The notes: a model not told the origin generated them from the letters alone. 64,000 bases of DNA from Achromobacter sp. Root83 (GCF_001428845.1 NZ_LMIU01000009.1:102510-166509); one strand, 5' to 3'. Positions 42,098 through 51,534 are shown, counted from the stretch's first letter. Numbers and translations: made by a program.

Positions 42098-43483
42098 ATG
42101 ATGGGCACGCTGACAGACTTGATACGCGGCCATCCCGCCATGAATGCCGTCTGGTCCGAGGCCGGGACGCTGCAGGCCATGCTCGATGTCGAGGCGGCGC
42201 TGGCAACAAGCTGTGCCGAGCATGGCGTCATTCCATTCGATGCCGTCGCCCCGATCGTTGCCGCGTGCCGAGTCGAGCTGTTCGATATCGACAGCCTGAA
42301 AAATGATGCCACCGCGGGCGGAAACCTGGCTATTCCGCTGGTTCGGCAACTCACGGCGGAAGTAAAGCGCACTGACAGTAAAGCGGCCGGGTATGTGCAC
42401 TGGGGCGCGACCAGCCAGGACATCATCGACACGGGCCTGGTGTTGCAACTGCGTTCCGCGCTCGACATCCTGCGGCAACAGTTGGACCGTCTGGCATGTG
42501 GCCTGGCCGCGCTGGCCAGCGAGCATCGCGCAACGCCGACTGTCGGCCGCACTTGGCTGCAACAGGCCCTGCCCATGACGTTCGGGCTGAAGTTCGCGCA
42601 GTATCTCGATACCGTGGGCCGTTTGCAGGACGCCCTTGCGGCGCACCAGGAAAGTGTTGCCGTGCTGCAGTTCGGCGGGGCGGCCGGCACGCTGGCAAGC
42701 CTGGGAGAGCACGCGTTCGCCGTCTCCCGGGCCCTGGCGCGCCAGCTCGGCCTGGCACTGCCCGATGTCCCCTGGCACACGCAACGCGACAGACTGGTCT
42801 CGGTCGCGGCGTGGATGGGCATGGCGACCGGCGCATGCGCGAAGATGGCGCGCGATATGAGCCTGCTGGCGCAAACAGAGGTCGGTGAAGTCGCTGAAGC
42901 AAGCGGCAAGGGAAAAGGAGGTTCTTCGACCATGCCGCACAAACGCAATCCGGTGGGTTGCGCATCCGTGCTCAGCGCCGGCTTGCGGGCGCCGCATCTG
43001 GTCGCCACGCTTTTCAGTTGCATGGTTCAGGAGCATGAGAGGGCGCTGGGCGGTTGGCAGGCGGAATGGGATGCCCTCCCGGAGCTTGCGGTGATAACAG
43101 GCGGAGCCGTTGCCACCACGGCAGACATCATGGCGGGGCTGGAAGTGCACTCGGATCGGATGCTGCGCAACTTGAACGCCACGCAGGGTCTGATTCAGGC
43201 GGAAGCGGTCATGCTCGAGTTGGGCAAATGCATCGGGCGTCTGCCCGCGCACGAGCTGATCGAGAAGGCGTCTCGCCAGGCGGTGGTCTCGCAACGCGCG
43301 CTGCTGGATGTGCTGTCCGAAGATACCGCGGTGACCAAGGTGGTCTCGCCGGAGCGCCTGGCCCATTTGCTTAGCCCACTCAACTATTGCGGGCAGTCCA
43401 TGCACTTCGTGGATACGGTATTGGGCCGGTACCGCGAGCGGGTGGATAGCCCGGACGCTGTAGGTCGGACGGAGCAGGAGTAA
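42098..43483 (+). CDS. pcaB: 3-carboxy-cis,cis-muconate cycloisomerase
   Basis: PcaB turns 3-carboxymuconate into 4-carboxymuconolactone. The 461-residue product is in the fumarase/argininosuccinate lyase superfamily; the signature GSSTMPHKRNP is present, with VHWGATSQDIIDTGLVLQLR further up. It follows pcaG by 7 bp. The next enzymes of the pathway (pcaC, pcaD, pcaI, pcaJ, pcaF) are not in this window. Confidence 0.96.
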   Translation: MMGTLTDLIRGHPAMNAVWSEAGTLQAMLDVEAALATSCAEHGVIPFDAVAPIVAACRVELFDIDSLKNDATAGGNLAIPLVRQLTAEVKRTDSKAAGYVHWGATSQDIIDTGLVLQLRSALDILRQQLDRLACGLAALASEHRATPTVGRTWLQQALPMTFGLKFAQYLDTVGRLQDALAAHQESVAVLQFGGAAGTLASLGEHAFAVSRALARQLGLALPDVPWHTQRDRLVSVAAWMGMATGACAKMARDMSLLAQTEVGEVAEASGKGKGGSSTMPHKRNPVGCASVLSAGLRAPHLVATLFSCMVQEHERALGGWQAEWDALPELAVITGGAVATTADIMAGLEVHSDRMLRNLNATQGLIQAEAVMLELGKCIGRLPAHELIEKASRQAVVSQRALLDVLSEDTAVTKVVSPERLAHLLSPLNYCGQSMHFVDTVLGRYRERVDSPDAVGRTEQE

Positions 43484-43510
43484 GTAGAAAACGCAGAGTG
43501 CTTCCCCATA

Positions 43511-43530
43511 CCCCGCGATGCGTCGCGGGG
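43511..43530 (+). terminator. Perfect hairpin after pcaB, probable terminator
   Basis: CCCCGCGA (43511-43518) and TCGCGGGG (43523-43530) form an 8-bp stem with a TGCG loop, 27 bp after the pcaB stop. A T-run is lacking, so termination may be Rho-assisted or the hairpin may protect the 3' end. Confidence 0.45.
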
Positions 43531-43607
43531 CGCTGGTGCTTGCCTGAAGAATGGCTGTACGCCTGCGTTTCAGGGAAAACGTGAACGCAAAAAGGTGCGT
43601 CAATTCA

Positions 43608-43636
43608 TTGAACAATACTTAGGTCTCTAATATTAT
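43608..43636 (+). promoter_or_regulatory. Promoter with operator copy 1 (phthalate regulon)
   Basis: TTGAAC (43608-43613) and TATTAT (43631-43636) are 17 bases apart, a good sigma-70 promoter. The spacer ends in TTAGGTCTCTAA (43619-43630), an inverted repeat of the form TTAGA-N2-TCTAA with one change, directly against the -10 box. The same layout occurs at 44770 and 50060. It serves the TctC gene. Confidence 0.8.
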
Positions 43637-43722
43637 TTTTGGTGCGCGTTCGGAAGATGCCAGATGGCAAAGATCATCGGCACCATCCCTCACCAGAAGG
43701 CGCACATCCCATGGAGACAATC

Positions 43723-44739
43723 ATGTTCAAGAATCGCCCGAAGAATATTTCTTCCTGTCAGAACGCCCGGTTGGGTCTCGCGCTCGCGGCCATCTTCTGC
43801 ACGCTCGCCGTGCCTGCGACTGCAGTCGCCGATGACGCCGCGACGTTTCCCTCGCATTCCATCCGCTTTATCGTTCCGTACGCCGCCGGCGGATTGCCTG
43901 ACACGGTTGCGCGAGTCGTGGCGCAGCGCATCAGCCAGAATCTTGGACAAGCCGTGGTGGTGGAAAACAAGCCGGGCGCGAACGGCGTGATCGCCGCGCA
44001 GACACTGACGAGCAGCCCACGCGACGGCTACACCTACCTGGTGACGGACGGGTCGATGATGTCGATCAACCCCGCGCTCTACAAGGACTTGTCCTACGAT
44101 CCCAAGCGCGATTTCGTTCCCGTGTCGCTGATCGCCACGTCTCCGTTGTTTCTGGCTTCCAACAGCCAGAGCCATATCAACTCGCTCCAGGAATTCGTGG
44201 ACCGGGCCAAGCGCGAGGGTGGAAAGATGAACTACGGATCCTCCGGGGTGGGCAGCACGCATCATCTCACCATGGAGGCGCTGAACGTCGCGCTCAGCTC
44301 CAAGGTCACCCACGTGCCGTTTCGCGGCTCGGGGCAATCCGTACCCGCGATGATCGGCGGTCAGGTGGATGTGGTTTTCGCGGCCTTGCCGTCCCTTTCA
44401 GGGTTCGCGGAAAAAGGGCAGGCGAAGATTCTCGCGACCAACAGCGGCAAGCGTTCCGCCCTGGCGCCCGATATTCCTGCCATAGCCGAAATCGTTCCCG
44501 GGTTTGACTTCGCGGTGACGGTGGGCGCTTTGGGCGCATCGGGCATTCCTCCCTTCGCCGTCAAAAGGATGAGCGAAGAGATTGCCAAGGCGGTCAGGGA
44601 TCCGGCGGTCGTCAAGCAGTTCAACACCCTGGGTATCGAGCCCGTGGGCGGCACGCCCGAAGCCTATCAGGGTGCGATCGAGGCCGAAGGGAAGCGCTAC
44701 GAGAGCGCGATCAAGGACGCGGGTATCAAGGCAAATTGA
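43723..44739 (+). CDS. TctC/Bug-family binding protein, probable phthalate receptor
   Basis: The 338-residue product has a signal peptide (ARLGLALAAIFCTLAVPATA) and the TctC motifs RFIVPYAAGGLPDTVARVVA, VVVENKPGANGVIAAQTLT and VTHVPFRGSGQSVPAMIGG. The ATG at 43723 is chosen because GGAGA precedes it by seven bases; one four codons earlier would place the signal peptide less well. It shares an operator type with the phthalate genes, so capture of phthalate is a fair guess, not proven. No TctA/TctB membrane pair is seen. Confidence 0.93.
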   Translation: MFKNRPKNISSCQNARLGLALAAIFCTLAVPATAVADDAATFPSHSIRFIVPYAAGGLPDTVARVVAQRISQNLGQAVVVENKPGANGVIAAQTLTSSPRDGYTYLVTDGSMMSINPALYKDLSYDPKRDFVPVSLIATSPLFLASNSQSHINSLQEFVDRAKREGGKMNYGSSGVGSTHHLTMEALNVALSSKVTHVPFRGSGQSVPAMIGGQVDVVFAALPSLSGFAEKGQAKILATNSGKRSALAPDIPAIAEIVPGFDFAVTVGALGASGIPPFAVKRMSEEIAKAVRDPAVVKQFNTLGIEPVGGTPEAYQGAIEAEGKRYESAIKDAGIKAN

Positions 44740-44769
44740 AGATGCCCTGAAGCGTCGAAAGATCCACCA

Positions 44770-44799
44770 TTGAATAAATGCTTAGATCTCTAATATAAT
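44770..44799 (+). promoter_or_regulatory. Promoter with operator copy 2 (phthalate dioxygenase operon)
   Basis: TTGAAT (44770-44775) and TATAAT (44794-44799) are 18 bases apart. TTAGATCTCTAA (44782-44793), a perfect TTAGA-N2-TCTAA repeat, abuts the -10 box. A regulator bound here would be expected to block RNA polymerase. Confidence 0.85.
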
Positions 44800-44853
44800 T
44801 GACTCATCGGCAGGCCGTGCGGTCGCGGCGTAGTCCAAGGATGAGGAGGACGT

Positions 44854-46170
44854 ATGTTGACGAATGAGGAAAATGAACTGCTCTGCCGCGTGGAGGGCGA
44901 GGCGTCGATGGGGCAGTTGATGCGCAAGTTCTGGGTACCCGTCTGTCTCAGCGAGGAGGTAAGCGAACCAGACGGTGATCCCGTTCACGCCCGGATACTT
45001 GGCGAGGACCTGGTGGTGTTCCGTGACACGGAAGGCCGGGTGGGCGTGATGGACGAATATTGCCCGCACCGGCGGGTCTCGCTCGTGTATGGGCGCAACG
45101 AAGACTGTGGACTGCGTTGCCTCTATCATGGCTGGAAGATGGACGTCGAAGGAACCGTCGTGGAGATGGTTTCAGAACCGGCGGCCAGCAGCATGGCGCA
45201 GAAGGTCAAGCACAAGGCCTACAAGGTCGAGGAGTGGGCCGGGGTGATCTGGGCGTTCATGGGAGACCAGGCCGATATCCCCGCGTTCGTGCCTCCGCCA
45301 TGGGCGCCTGAACGGTCCGCGAAGGTCAGCATCGCGAAGGTCTTGATTCCGTGCAATTGGGCCCAGATTCTTGAGGGCGCCATAGACTCCGCCCACAGCT
45401 CGAGCCTGCATTCTTCGGATTTCGTGCCAGCCCGCGTAGGCGGGGCTGAGGCGACCGACAAGAACTGGTTGCGGCCGTCAACGGACAAAGCGCCTCGGAT
45501 GCAAGTTCATCGCACGCCATACGGCTTTCGCTACGCCGCGATTCGCAGGCCCATCACGAATGCGGCGCAGACCGATTACGTGCGGTCCACGGTGTTCGTG
45601 GCGCCGGGAACCGTGCTGATTCCGCCCAACAATCTGTACAACGTGGCAAACGTCAACGTCCCGATGGACGACACGAATACGGTCTTCTATTTCATCGCTT
45701 GGGGCGATCGGGCCACCACGCCGGATACCGAGACGTGGCGCAAGTTCCTGGGTACCAGCATCGGCACGGATCTGGACGATCGGTACCGCCCGTTGCGTAA
45801 CGCCGAAAACCGCTTCTGGCAGGACCGCCAAGCGATGAAAGCCGGCAACTTCACGGGCATCAAGGGCTTTCCCAACCAGGACATCGCCATGTGGGTGACG
45901 ATGGGGCCGATCGCCAACCGAACCGATGACCGCCTCGGCGCCAGTGACCTGGCCATCGTCGAGTTCCGCCGGCAGATGCTGGATGCGGTCCAGGAATTTG
46001 CCCGCGGAGAACCTGCCATCGGCACGGGAGACAAGCACATTCCCACCGCCGTCTGCTCGTTCCAGGCCATCGTTCCGAAAAGTATCGACTGGCGGGATTA
46101 CGAAGCGAAGCCGGTGTACGGCGGCGGATCCGGTCCTCAACTTGAAAGCAACTACGAAACCACTGCCTGA
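44854..46170 (+). CDS. pht3: Phthalate 4,5-dioxygenase, oxygenase subunit
   Basis: This Rieske oxygenase adds dioxygen to phthalate to give the cis-4,5-dihydrodiol. The 438-residue product has Rieske ligands Cys70, His72 (EYCPHRRVS), Cys89 and His92 (CLYHGWK) and the iron triad residues Asp178, His181 and His186 (EGAIDSAHSSSLH). It is of the class with no beta subunit and a single reductase partner, which lies at 47219. It begins the operon. pht3/ophA2 is the usual name; its substrate is supported by the three other phthalate enzymes beside it. Confidence 0.95.
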   Translation: MLTNEENELLCRVEGEASMGQLMRKFWVPVCLSEEVSEPDGDPVHARILGEDLVVFRDTEGRVGVMDEYCPHRRVSLVYGRNEDCGLRCLYHGWKMDVEGTVVEMVSEPAASSMAQKVKHKAYKVEEWAGVIWAFMGDQADIPAFVPPPWAPERSAKVSIAKVLIPCNWAQILEGAIDSAHSSSLHSSDFVPARVGGAEATDKNWLRPSTDKAPRMQVHRTPYGFRYAAIRRPITNAAQTDYVRSTVFVAPGTVLIPPNNLYNVANVNVPMDDTNTVFYFIAWGDRATTPDTETWRKFLGTSIGTDLDDRYRPLRNAENRFWQDRQAMKAGNFTGIKGFPNQDIAMWVTMGPIANRTDDRLGASDLAIVEFRRQMLDAVQEFARGEPAIGTGDKHIPTAVCSFQAIVPKSIDWRDYEAKPVYGGGSGPQLESNYETTA

Positions 46171-46184
46171 GGCTGGAGCCGAAG

Positions 46185-47174
46185 ATGTCGAAACTTCAAT
46201 TGTCTATCGCGATGGGCGACTACGATCGCAACCGCGCGCTGTATGACGGGGCAGTACAGATCGATGGCGTGAACCCCGTGTTCGCGCTCTTGAACCCCGA
46301 GGAAATGTTCTTTCGCGCTTTCCGCTTCCAGGATTTCGACGTGAGCGAGCTGTCGTTCTCGAGCTACCTGGTCAAGCACGCGGCGGGGCAGTGCCCCTAC
46401 ATCGCGATTCCGGTGTTCCTGTCCCGGGCATTCCGGCATACCTCTATCTATGTCCGCAAAGACAGGATCCGCAGCCCCGAGGATCTCAAAGGAAAGCGGA
46501 TCGGAATTCCCGAGTATCAGTTGACCGCGAATGTCTGGGCGCGCGCCATCCTCGAGGAAGATTACGGCGTCAAGCCGTCCGACGTGACCTGGGTTCGCGG
46601 TGGCATCGACCAGCCGGGGCGGCCGGAGAAGATCAAGCTGACGCTGCCCGACAGCGTGAAGATGGTGGATGCCCCCTCCGACGTGACCATCTCCGACATG
46701 CTGGATCGCGGCGAGATCGACGGCTTCATGGCGCCGCGCGCGCCGTCGGGGAACGCCCGCCTGAACCCGAACATCGGCTGGTTGTTCGACGATCCGGCGG
46801 CGGTCGCAAAAGACTACTACCGCAGGACGGGCATCTTCCCGATCATGCATGTCGTCGGCGTGCGTAAGACGCTGGTCGAGCAGCACCCCTGGTTACCAGG
46901 CACGCTGTTGAAGGCCTTTGAACAGTCCAAGGCGGCTGCCCTGGAAAAGCTCTCGGACACCTCGGCCACCAAGGTGACGCTGCCGTTCGTGGAAGAACAG
47001 TTGAAGGCCGCGCGCGACACGCTGGGTGCGGATTACTGGGCGTACGGGGTCGACAAAAGCTTGCCCACCTTGGACGCCTTTACCAGGCTCCACCACGCCC
47101 AGGGGCTCTCGTGCCGCCACGTTCCCGTCCAGGAACTGTTCCATCCCAGCACGTACGAGTCCTACAAGATATGA
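46185..47174 (+). CDS. pht5: 4,5-dihydroxyphthalate decarboxylase
   Basis: This enzyme removes one carboxyl from 4,5-dihydroxyphthalate to make protocatechuate, the substrate of the pcaHG product. The 329-residue protein starts LQLSIAMGDYDRNRALYDGA and has the substrate-binding-protein-like fold of the family, with VSELSFSSYLVKHAAGQCPY and the late FEQSKAAALEKL. It is 14 bp after the oxygenase gene. Confidence 0.95.
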   Translation: MSKLQLSIAMGDYDRNRALYDGAVQIDGVNPVFALLNPEEMFFRAFRFQDFDVSELSFSSYLVKHAAGQCPYIAIPVFLSRAFRHTSIYVRKDRIRSPEDLKGKRIGIPEYQLTANVWARAILEEDYGVKPSDVTWVRGGIDQPGRPEKIKLTLPDSVKMVDAPSDVTISDMLDRGEIDGFMAPRAPSGNARLNPNIGWLFDDPAAVAKDYYRRTGIFPIMHVVGVRKTLVEQHPWLPGTLLKAFEQSKAAALEKLSDTSATKVTLPFVEEQLKAARDTLGADYWAYGVDKSLPTLDAFTRLHHAQGLSCRHVPVQELFHPSTYESYKI

Positions 47175-47218
47175 AAGAAGGGCGGGGCGGACCTGTCCCC
47201 CCGCGCCAGGAGGCAGTC

Positions 47219-48190
47219 ATGACAGATCCCCAGACGGAACACGCGGCGATTCTGCCGCTCAAGATCGTCGCCGCCCGCCAGGTCGCACAGGGCATACGCT
47301 CATTCGAACTGGCGCGCGAGGACGAAACCGAGTTGCCTGAGTTTTCCGCCGGCTCCCATATAAAAATCCAGGTTCCCAATGGCGAATGGAGGAAGTATTC
47401 GCTGTGCAATGATCCGGCTGAACGCCACCGGTACGTGATTACCGTGAAGCGAGAGGCGCAGGGCAGGGGAGGCTCGGTGAGCATGGTCGATGACGCCCGA
47501 CAGGGCGACGCCGTCATGGTTCTGCCGCCCGACAATGCCTTTCCCTTGGTGGACAAGCCCGGCACGCTCACCTTCATCGCAGGGGGCATTGGAATCACCC
47601 CTATGCTGTCGATGATCCGCTCATTCGGCGAGCTTCCGCCTGCCCCCTGGAAGCTGTATTACCTGAGCCAGGCGCCCGAGACCACCGCGTTTCTTGACGA
47701 ACTGGGCGCCGATGCGTTCAAGCCGCACGTCAAGATCCACCACGATCACGGCGATCCGGACGCCTCCTTTGACCTGTGGCCCATCCTCGAAAAGCCCAAC
47801 CGCGGTCACGTCTATTGCTGCGGACCCAGAGGACTGATGGAGGCGGTCCGCGATATGTCGGGGCACTGGTCGCCCAACCGTATCCACTTCGAGAGTTTCC
47901 TGGAAGGCGGAGGCAAAAAGCCGGACGACAAGCCTTTTGCCGTCGAACTTGCCAAATCAGGGCAGACGTTGGACGTGCCGGTGGGCAAGTCGATCCTGTC
48001 GGTACTGCTTGGCGCCGGCGTGCGGGTGGGGTATTCGTGCGAGAGCGGCACTTGTGGCTCCTGCCGTACCGTGATGCTTGAAGGAAGCGCAGACCACCGC
48101 GACATGGTATTGCTGCCCGAAGAGCAGGATTCGCAGATCATGGTGTGCGTATCCCGGGCGACGTGCGGCAAGCTCGTCCTGGACCTGTAA
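47219..48190 (+). CDS. pht2: Phthalate dioxygenase reductase
   Basis: This single-chain reductase brings electrons from NADH to the oxygenase. In order, the 323 residues hold an FMN-binding domain ([20 protein letters not shown]), an NAD domain ([20 protein letters not shown], then [12 protein letters not shown]) and a C-terminal plant-type 2Fe-2S domain ([19 protein letters not shown] and a last Cys in MVCVSRA). The ATG at 47219 has a strong AGGAGG before it; the longer frame has none. Confidence 0.95.
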   Translation: MTDPQTEHAAILPLKIVAARQVAQGIRSFELAREDETELPEFSAGSHIKIQVPNGEWRKYSLCNDPAERHRYVITVKREAQGRGGSVSMVDDARQGDAVMVLPPDNAFPLVDKPGTLTFIAGGIGITPMLSMIRSFGELPPAPWKLYYLSQAPETTAFLDELGADAFKPHVKIHHDHGDPDASFDLWPILEKPNRGHVYCCGPRGLMEAVRDMSGHWSPNRIHFESFLEGGGKKPDDKPFAVELAKSGQTLDVPVGKSILSVLLGAGVRVGYSCESGTCGSCRTVMLEGSADHRDMVLLPEEQDSQIMVCVSRATCGKLVLDL

Positions 48191-48207
48191 TCGAACCGGC
48201 CGGCATC

Positions 48208-49404
48208 ATGGACAAGCAGAAATTGCGTATTGGCGTGGTCGGGCTGGGAAGAGCATTCACCTTGATGCTTCCCACTTTTCTTGCGGACTCCCGGGTAGAA
48301 CTGGTGGCGGGATGTGATCCGCGCGCCGCGGCCAGGGATCAGTTCACCAAGGATTTTTCTCGACCGGCCTATGACAGCGTGGAGGCCCTGGCGGCGGATC
48401 GCGACGTGGAAGTCGTCTACATCGCCAGCCCGCATCAGTACCACGCGCAACACACGCGGATCGCCGCCGGCCATCGAAAGCATGTGCTGGTGGAGAAGCC
48501 CATGGCGCTTAGCCTGGCCGAGTGCGACGCCATGATCGGCGACTGTGACCAGGCCGGCGTGCATCTGCTCATCGGCCATTGCCACAGTTTCGACACGCCC
48601 TATCTGAAGACTCGAGAGCTGGTGCGTTCAGGAAGATTTGGCGCCGTGCGCATGATTCACGCGCTGAATTTCACTGACTACCTGTGCCGGCCCAGACGGC
48701 CCGAAGAGCTGCAGACCAGCCAGGGTGGTGGCGCGGTCTTCAGCCAGGCGGCACACCAGGTCGACATCGTACGGCTGTTGGCTTGCCAGGAGCCCGAACG
48801 CGTGCGCAGCGCGCTCGGAAACTGGGACCCCAGCAGGCCGACGGAAGGGGCATATAGCGCCCTGATGTGGTTCCACGACGGCGCATACGCGTCGTTCAAC
48901 TACAACGGCTACGGGCATTTCGACTCTGATGAATGGATGGGGTGGACCGGTGAGATGGGACAGCGCAAGTCGTCCGAGGCGTACGGCAACGCCCGGCGAA
49001 GGCTGAAGTCGATCGCGAACCCCGAGGAGGAGTCCGCGTTGAAGAACGCAGGCACTTACGGCGGATCCGCCTACCAGCCGCCGGGGCCCGAATCATTGGG
49101 CGGCGCGCTGCATCAACACTTCGGCCCCGTTCTTGTGTCGTGTGAAAAGGCGGATCTCAGGCCGCTTCCAAACGGAATTTCCGTTTATGAAGACGAGGAA
49201 AAATACTTCATCCACATCGAGCCGCCCAAGGTGCCCAGAGCCGAGGTCATCGATGAACTCCATGCCGCCGTCAGGACGGGCGCGCCGTGCCTGCATGACG
49301 GCAGATGGGCGCGACGCACACTGGAGATCTGTCTTGCCATGATCCAGTCGTCGAACGCGTCCCGGGATGTCGTTTTATCCGGGGCTGCGGGGGGTGAAAC
49401 GTGA
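48208..49404 (+). CDS. pht4: cis-4,5-dihydrodihydroxyphthalate dehydrogenase (Gfo/Idh/MocA fold)
   Basis: This NAD-dependent enzyme rearomatises the dihydrodiol to 4,5-dihydroxyphthalate. The 398-residue product has the Gfo/Idh/MocA fold: [20 protein letters not shown] at the start, [20 protein letters not shown], then [18 protein letters not shown] with the EKP motif. The ATG at 48208 follows the reductase stop by 17 bp. Function is taken from its place in the phthalate operon and the family. Confidence 0.93.
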   Translation: MDKQKLRIGVVGLGRAFTLMLPTFLADSRVELVAGCDPRAAARDQFTKDFSRPAYDSVEALAADRDVEVVYIASPHQYHAQHTRIAAGHRKHVLVEKPMALSLAECDAMIGDCDQAGVHLLIGHCHSFDTPYLKTRELVRSGRFGAVRMIHALNFTDYLCRPRRPEELQTSQGGGAVFSQAAHQVDIVRLLACQEPERVRSALGNWDPSRPTEGAYSALMWFHDGAYASFNYNGYGHFDSDEWMGWTGEMGQRKSSEAYGNARRRLKSIANPEEESALKNAGTYGGSAYQPPGPESLGGALHQHFGPVLVSCEKADLRPLPNGISVYEDEEKYFIHIEPPKVPRAEVIDELHAAVRTGAPCLHDGRWARRTLEICLAMIQSSNASRDVVLSGAAGGET

Positions 49405-49479
49405 ACCTGGCGCAGAAGGCGGCAAGGGCTTTTCGAGTATCATTTTCGAGAACCAACGTACCCGCTCACCCAATTGCCG

Positions 49480-50025
49480 ATGACCTCAAAAGAAACCAGG
49501 ACCGTACTTGATCATTGGCGCGAGGCTGTTCCAGACGATAGACTCGCGCACCTTATCAAGGATGCCACGCGAGCGCTTGTCCGAGGCCTTCAGATACGTT
49601 TGGCGGACCACAACGTATCTTTTGGCCACTGGGCGTTCCTGCGCATCCTCTGGGAACAGGATGGCCTGACTCAGCGCGAACTGAGCGAGCATGCGGGCGT
49701 GATGGAGCCTACGACGTATTCGGCCATGAAAGCGATGGAGTCACTGGGCTACATCGAGCGCAAGCATCTGCCTGGAAACAACAAGAATATCCATGTCTTC
49801 CTGACGCGTAACGGCCGCGCCCTCAAGAAGAAACTCGTTCCGCTCGCTGAAGAGATCAACGCGATCGGCACGCGCGGCCTGACCGACGTCGAAATAAAGA
49901 CAACGCGCAAAGTGCTGCTCGCGATCATCACCAACCTGGCGGATGACGAAGCCGCCATCGAGAACGCCGAACGCAAGGTTCCCTCGACCCGAGAGCTGTC
50001 CCGCCGTATTGCGTCGGCCGAGTAA
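49480..50025 (+). CDS. MarR-family regulator, probable regulator of the phthalate genes
   Basis: The 181-residue product has a MarR winged helix: GHWAFLRILWEQDGLTQREL, then SEHAGVMEPTTYSAMKAMES and the wing IERKHLPGNNKNIHVFLTRN. The ATG at 49480 is used in place of a TTG two codons earlier. It is 75 bp after the dehydrogenase gene and just before a promoter with the TTAGATCTCTAA repeat. MarR dimers bind short inverted repeats like this one and release them on binding a phenolic ligand, so it is the best candidate for controlling all three promoters. Confidence 0.9.
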   Translation: MTSKETRTVLDHWREAVPDDRLAHLIKDATRALVRGLQIRLADHNVSFGHWAFLRILWEQDGLTQRELSEHAGVMEPTTYSAMKAMESLGYIERKHLPGNNKNIHVFLTRNGRALKKKLVPLAEEINAIGTRGLTDVEIKTTRKVLLAIITNLADDEAAIENAERKVPSTRELSRRIASAE

Positions 50026-50059
50026 AGGCGAAGCGCGCGCCGCGGCAGCAACAGAGTTC

Positions 50060-50088
50060 TTGCTGCAAGGTTAGATCTCTAATATTCT
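50060..50088 (+). promoter_or_regulatory. Promoter with operator copy 3 (permease gene)
   Basis: TTGCTG (50060-50065) and TATTCT (50083-50088) are 17 bases apart. TTAGATCTCTAA (50071-50082) is identical to copy 2 and again abuts the -10 box. The following gene is a TauE/SafE permease. Confidence 0.82.
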
Positions 50089-50155
50089 CGTCCCTGCTGC
50101 CCGAAAGGCCGGATGGCGCCTGTTGCATGCGCCCAAATCAACGGACGAGACAAAG

Positions 50156-50935
50156 ATGAATCTGCTGCCCCAGTTGCCGTGGACGTTTACCGCAGTACCG
50201 GAGTTCGCGCTGCTTGGGTTTGCCGCGCTTGCGTTCCTGGGCGCGGGCATCGTGAAAGGGACCCTGGGCGTGGGCTTGCCGCTATTCGCGGTCCCCCTGT
50301 TGTCGCTGGTGTTGCCGCCGCCGACGGCCATCAGCCTGCTGGTGGTGCCCGTGCTTTTCTCGAATCTGTGGCAGGCCGCGCAGGCCGCCCAGCCGTTGAA
50401 GTACGCCACCCGGTTCAGATGGCTGTCGCTGAGTCTGCTGGTGAGCACGGTCGTGTCCGTGAAGCTATCGTTGGCGCTTCCGATGGAACTGCTGAGTTTG
50501 CTTGTGGCGGCTTCCGTGATCTGCGCGGTCGTGCTGATGCTGTACAAACCGCAAGGCGCGATCCCCGCCGCCCGGGAACTGCCGCTGGGAATCGTGGTCG
50601 GCATTCTGGCGGGCGTGATGGGTGGGCTGTCGTCCATGACAGGCCCTTTCATCATCACTTACCTGCTTGCGCTCAAGCTGCCGCGCGACGAGTTCGTGGG
50701 AAGCATCAGCATCATCTACCTGTTTGGAATGATCCCGCTTTACCTGGTCCTGGCCTACTACGGGCGCCTGGGACTGACCGAGACGTCGATGTCGTTGCTC
50801 GCCATCGCGCCCATGGCCTTGGGAATGGCCATTGGCCGGCGGATGCGTGCGTACCTGAGTGAAGCGTCGTTCCGCCGCGTATTGCTTGGATTCCTGGCGT
50901 CGGTGGCGGTGCTGCTGGTGTCCAAGGGGGTCTGA
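50156..50935 (+). CDS. TauE/SafE-family membrane permease
   Basis: The 259-residue product has about eight membrane helices and belongs to the TauE/SafE/YfcA family of anion exporters or importers. The double glycine-rich repeat is visible: GAGIVKGTLGVGLPLFAVPL early and GILAGVMGGLSSMTGPFII in the second half. The ATG at 50156 is used; a TTG at 50123 is less likely. It shares its operator with the phthalate genes. It may move phthalate, protocatechuate or an anion product; the direction is unknown. Confidence 0.9.
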   Translation: MNLLPQLPWTFTAVPEFALLGFAALAFLGAGIVKGTLGVGLPLFAVPLLSLVLPPPTAISLLVVPVLFSNLWQAAQAAQPLKYATRFRWLSLSLLVSTVVSVKLSLALPMELLSLLVAASVICAVVLMLYKPQGAIPAARELPLGIVVGILAGVMGGLSSMTGPFIITYLLALKLPRDEFVGSISIIYLFGMIPLYLVLAYYGRLGLTETSMSLLAIAPMALGMAIGRRMRAYLSEASFRRVLLGFLASVAVLLVSKGV

Positions 50936-51001
50936 CGGTTTCGATTCCCCCCGTGTAGGCGTGTCATGCCCGATGGCATCGCCGGCCAAGACGGCCCGTC
51001 G

Positions 51002-51532
51002 TCACGAAGCGGCGCTCTGGGGATCCCACAGCGCCTGCCGTGTCGCCTCCAGATGCGTCAGATACAGCCGCAAGTCGAATTCATACTGGTGATAGTGCGG
51101 TTCCATGCGCAGGCACATGTTGTAGAAGGCCTTGTTATGGTCCTTCTCCTTCAAGTGCGCCAGCTCATGCACCGTGATCATCTTCAGGAATTCCGCAGGC
51201 ACGCTCTTGAACAGCGTCGCCACGCGGATTTCGTGCTTGGCCTTCAGCTTGCCGCCCTGCACCCGCGAAATGTACGTATGCTGGCCCAGCGCGTGCTGGA
51301 TCACGTGGATCTTGCTGTCGAAGGCCACCTTGTTGATCTGATCGCCGTTGCGCATGTGGGCGTTCTTCAGCTCCGTCACGTACTGGTACAGCGCCTTGTC
51401 CGTGCGCACGCCGTGCGCCCCGTCCGGATACTTGGACAGCAGCGCCGCGCCCAGCTTGCCCTGGTCCAGGAGCTTATGGGTCTGCGCCAGGAGGGGTTCG
51501 GGATAGCCGGTCAGGTATTTCAGGGTAGTCAC
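51002..51532 (-). CDS. YgjP-like zinc metallopeptidase (M48-type domain)
   Basis: The 176-residue product has the zinc motif HELAH in MITVHELAHLKEKDHNKAFY, with a further His in KDH and a Tyr-rich helix after it. This is the YgjP/WLM family of small predicted metallopeptidases, often called DUF45. It lies 3 bp from the next gene upstream. Its substrate is unknown. Confidence 0.85.
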   Translation of the reverse strand: MTTLKYLTGYPEPLLAQTHKLLDQGKLGAALLSKYPDGAHGVRTDKALYQYVTELKNAHMRNGDQINKVAFDSKIHVIQHALGQHTYISRVQGGKLKAKHEIRVATLFKSVPAEFLKMITVHELAHLKEKDHNKAFYNMCLRMEPHYHQYEFDLRLYLTHLEATRQALWDPQSAAS

Positions 51533-51534
51533 GA

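Noticed and set aside
41996-43615. Open frame of 539 codons on the minus strand
   Set aside because: Antisense to pcaB, which carries the GSSTMPHKRNP signature; no motif in the antisense product.
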